Assembly: GCA_012519695.1 (NCBI GenBank)
Contig: JAAYPT010000060.1
Span: 27,099 to 91,098 of the forward strand
Origin: Clostridiales bacterium
GTDB taxonomy: Bacteria > Bacillota > Clostridia > Lachnospirales > Lachnospiraceae
Length of the DNA: 64,000 nucleotides
Direction of reading: 5' to 3'
In this document: one piece after another, positions 62,645-64,000 of the stretch
How positions within the stretch are numbered: the first letter of the stretch is position 1
Layout of the letters: every line of letters starts with the position of its first letter
The notes under the pieces: model-generated
Told to the model about the DNA's origin: nothing
Database searches by the model: none
The model's input: only the letters and a program-made list of their open reading frames with translations
Program-made: the position numbers and the translations under genes

Positions 62645-63206
62645 AAATCAGCAAAAGCAATTAATTAGTGCAATATACATTTCTTCGGATAGCAGAGGAT
62701 ACAAAGCAAAGACAAACACCATTTACAGGGTAATAGATAAGGCTTTTATTCATTGCGATTTCCTTATTGTAAATTCGCAGAAATTAATTTATAGAATTTA
62801 TATTAAAAATTATGATTATGATGATATTTTTTGGAAGATTATGCAAATGCCATCTAATAGTAAAAAAAATGATTCGCTAAGGGCAAGTGGTGCTTTTAAG
62901 GCTCCTTCGGTTTTGTTGAAAAAGGGGGAAGTAGAACTTACGGAGAAATATGAGGAACAAGCAGAATATCTTGTTGGATTAGTAGATGAATGTAGTCGTA
63001 ATTTCATGGAAAAGTATGATATTGATGAGTATGTTATTGAATGTGAAGATGGTATGGATAAGGAAGTGCTAAAATGTCTAGCTTATATTCATATGAATAA
63101 CATTGAGCAAGCTGTAAAAATAGCACAAAGTTCGATTAATGACGGTAATAGGGGGAATTATGAGAATGGTGGAAAAGCTTTTTTTGAGTGGATACTGATG
63201 GTTTAA
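62631..63206 (+). CDS. Hypothetical protein, candidate immunity protein
   Basis: This 191-aa soluble alpha/beta protein contains NTIYRVIDKAFIHCDFLIVNSQKLIYRIYIKNY-type strands (residues about 30-62) and a helical C-terminal half (CLAYIHMNNIEQAVKIAQ). The first part resembles DUF4304-like immunity proteins, but I am not sure of it. AGGAGG lies 6 bases before the ATG. It is the last cassette gene and shares the AT-rich base use of the toxin tip, which suits co-transfer with the toxin domain. Confidence 0.65.
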   Translation: MKLDKNQQKQLISAIYISSDSRGYKAKTNTIYRVIDKAFIHCDFLIVNSQKLIYRIYIKNYDYDDIFWKIMQMPSNSKKNDSLRASGAFKAPSVLLKKGEVELTEKYEEQAEYLVGLVDECSRNFMEKYDIDEYVIECEDGMDKEVLKCLAYIHMNNIEQAVKIAQSSINDGNRGNYENGGKAFFEWILMV

Positions 63207-63269
63207 TAGGTATATTGATTTATTCGAAAACAACACAAATTTCAACGTAACAATTTTGTCACATTTCCC

Positions 63270-63299
63270 TTGACGCCCCACAAATATCCATGTTACAAT
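63270..63299 (+). promoter_or_regulatory. Sigma-A-like promoter upstream of a structured region
   Basis: TTGACG (63270-63275) and TACAAT (63294-63299) are spaced by 18 bases. No coding start with a ribosome site follows; RNA hairpins do. Confidence 0.55.
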
Positions 63300-63355
63300 G
63301 GCACCCACTAGGGGGTGTAAGGGGGATGAAAAATCCCCGTAATACCTAAACAAAA

Positions 63356-63416
63356 AACAGAATCGGGAATGTTCTATTGGCGACAACTGCCATGGAGACA
63401 TTCTCGATTTTCTGTT
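63356..63416 (+). ncRNA. Candidate structured RNA (long interrupted hairpin)
   Basis: AACAGAA (63356-63362) pairs with TTCTGTT (63410-63416). TCGGGAATGT (63363-63372) pairs with ACATTCTCGA (63398-63407) with one G-U. TGGC/GCCA (63378-63392) forms an inner stem. A smaller hairpin, GGGGAT-GAAAA-ATCCCC, lies upstream at about 63322-63338. A promoter precedes and no ORF follows, so a small RNA or leader is plausible. I do not recognise a known family. Confidence 0.35.
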
Positions 63417-63525
63417 ACATGGCAATCCCGATAAAACTGTCCCAAAGCATAACATATTTTGGAACAGCAGAAAAAGTTATTCCATACCACATTTCTCCCA
63501 ACGGCTCTGCCGGTGGGTGTTTTCC

Positions 63526-63555
63526 GGCTTATGCCATCTTTTGGCGGCATAAGCC
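63526..63555. repeat. Perfect 10-bp inverted repeat
   Basis: GGCTTATGCC and GGCATAAGCC flank a 10-base loop. There is no T run, so it is not a classic terminator. It lies about 260 bases downstream of the minus-strand partial gene. Confidence 0.6.
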
Positions 63556-63810
63556 CTTTAACCTGCACTATTTTCGACCCTAATATTTTTCTTATATTTT
63601 CTAAAAGTATCTTCTTTCACATTTCCCCAACAAGCCCTAAAAAGTCTATCATGGGTAACTCCTCGACTTCGCTCTTAAAATCGCACACAGGGGCAACACA
63701 GGCTCTCACAGGGGCAAGAGAAAGTTGTTTTGTCTGTCTAAAAAATGAATTTGTGCATATTTACGGTTTTTTCTCTGTTTTTGGTCTATGGCATAAAGCC
63801 AATTCTGTCT

Positions 63811-64000
63811 TCACATCGCCAAAGTTTCCTCCGATTTTTCAAAAACAAAAATTTTGACTTGCAACTGTTCTTTTTCAGAGTTAACATCACACACCACGAA
63901 GGAGATTTCTTCTGCTTCGTGTCCTGTGTTCTGCAGGATGTATCCATCTCCATGAAAGTCAGCGGTGTTCCTTTGCGGAATACTTTGTGCCTGACCAGAA
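63811..64000 (-). CDS. 3' end of a minus-strand gene, unknown function (partial)
   Basis: The minus strand is open from the window edge to a TGA at 63811-63813, giving about 62 residues that read like a real C-terminus: NTADFHGDGYILQNTGHEAEE, ISFVVCDVNSEKEQLQVKIF and the end SEETLAM. The alternation of strands with charged loops looks natural. I do not recognise the family. The start is outside the window, so the gene cannot be described further. Confidence 0.45.
   Translation of the reverse strand, partial: SGQAQSIPQRNTADFHGDGYILQNTGHEAEEISFVVCDVNSEKEQLQVKIFVFEKSEETLAM

Larger units (their letters stand above)
63207..63810. other. Gap without a recognised protein gene
   Basis: This 604-base stretch holds a promoter, a long hairpin and a further inverted repeat, listed separately. 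Short frames on both strands (for example plus 63459-63857 and minus 63078-63455) have Pro/Ser/Phe-rich translations without ribosome sites and look like chance. The sequence style (CT-rich plus strand, separate C runs) differs from the genes on its left. It may be the edge of a different element. Confidence 0.6.

Noticed and set aside
63078..63455. Minus-strand frame of 125 codons at the cassette end
   Set aside because: It overlaps the candidate immunity gene and the promoter/hairpin region, and the translation resembles no protein pattern.
63459..63857. Plus-strand frame of 132 codons in the final gap
   Set aside because: Phe/Pro/Ser-rich translation, no ribosome site, and it overlaps a more convincing minus-strand C-terminus.

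Overview
The window looks like a low-GC Clostridia (Bacillota) genome, most like the Lachnospiraceae. The grounds are AT-rich coding sequence with strong AGGAGG ribosome sites, xKTGD sortase-type surface anchors, a MalEFG-type maltodextrin locus with a GH13 enzyme, an MptD-type ECF transporter, and a WXG100-type secretion toxin cassette. No rRNA, tRNA, CRISPR array, integrase or transposase was recognised.

Region 1 (1-29259) is a thiazoline-type siderophore cluster. It starts with the end of an ABC exporter and a small AraC regulator on the minus strand. An apparent single plus-strand operon follows (1476-29259): a nitrate/sulfonate/taurine-type ABC importer, a left-handed beta-helix acetyltransferase, a glycosyltransferase, an NRPS (TubC docking-Cy-A(MT)-PCP-TE), a saccharopine-dehydrogenase-like oxidoreductase, an aryl-acid AMP ligase, a 2899-aa NRPS (ArCP-Cy-A-PCP-Cy-A-PCP), a thiazolinyl imide reductase fused to a methyltransferase, a type II thioesterase, a membrane-anchored alpha/beta hydrolase and an ECF transporter whose ATPase gene is frameshifted. 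All three amino-acid A domains carry the cysteine signature and all three Cy domains keep DxxxxDxxS. The predicted product is therefore an aryl-capped chain of three cyclised cysteines, with no polyketide part, probably reduced, methylated, and possibly glycosylated and acetylated. No salicylate synthase, PPTase or PKS lies in the window. The layout recalls yersiniabactin, pyochelin and equibactin loci but matches none of them exactly.

Region 2 (29369-41300) is a patchwork of accessory genes and gene remains: a YhhN membrane protein, two large xKTGD surface proteins, a broken LysR/flavodoxin pair, a CMD-cupin protein, a flavodoxin stub, a frameshifted MerR regulator, a YczE-type membrane protein divergent from an intact LysR gene, a cupin and a truncated FapA-like gene.

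Region 3 (41340-59442) is more ordinary. It has small membrane and zinc-ribbon proteins, a YbaN / nitrous-oxide-stimulated / CydDC-like ABC operon, a maltodextrin locus (binding lipoprotein, LacI regulator, GH13, MalE, MalF, MalG), a chemotaxis receptor, a MarR-MATE pair and an aldo/keto reductase.

Region 4 (59539-63206) is a polymorphic-toxin cassette: a coiled-coil protein, two WXG100-like helical proteins, a toxin with a PD-(D/E)xK-like nuclease tip, and two AT-rich downstream genes that may include the immunity protein. The last 800 bases hold a promoter, a long RNA hairpin, a second inverted repeat and the 3' end of a minus-strand gene leaving the window.
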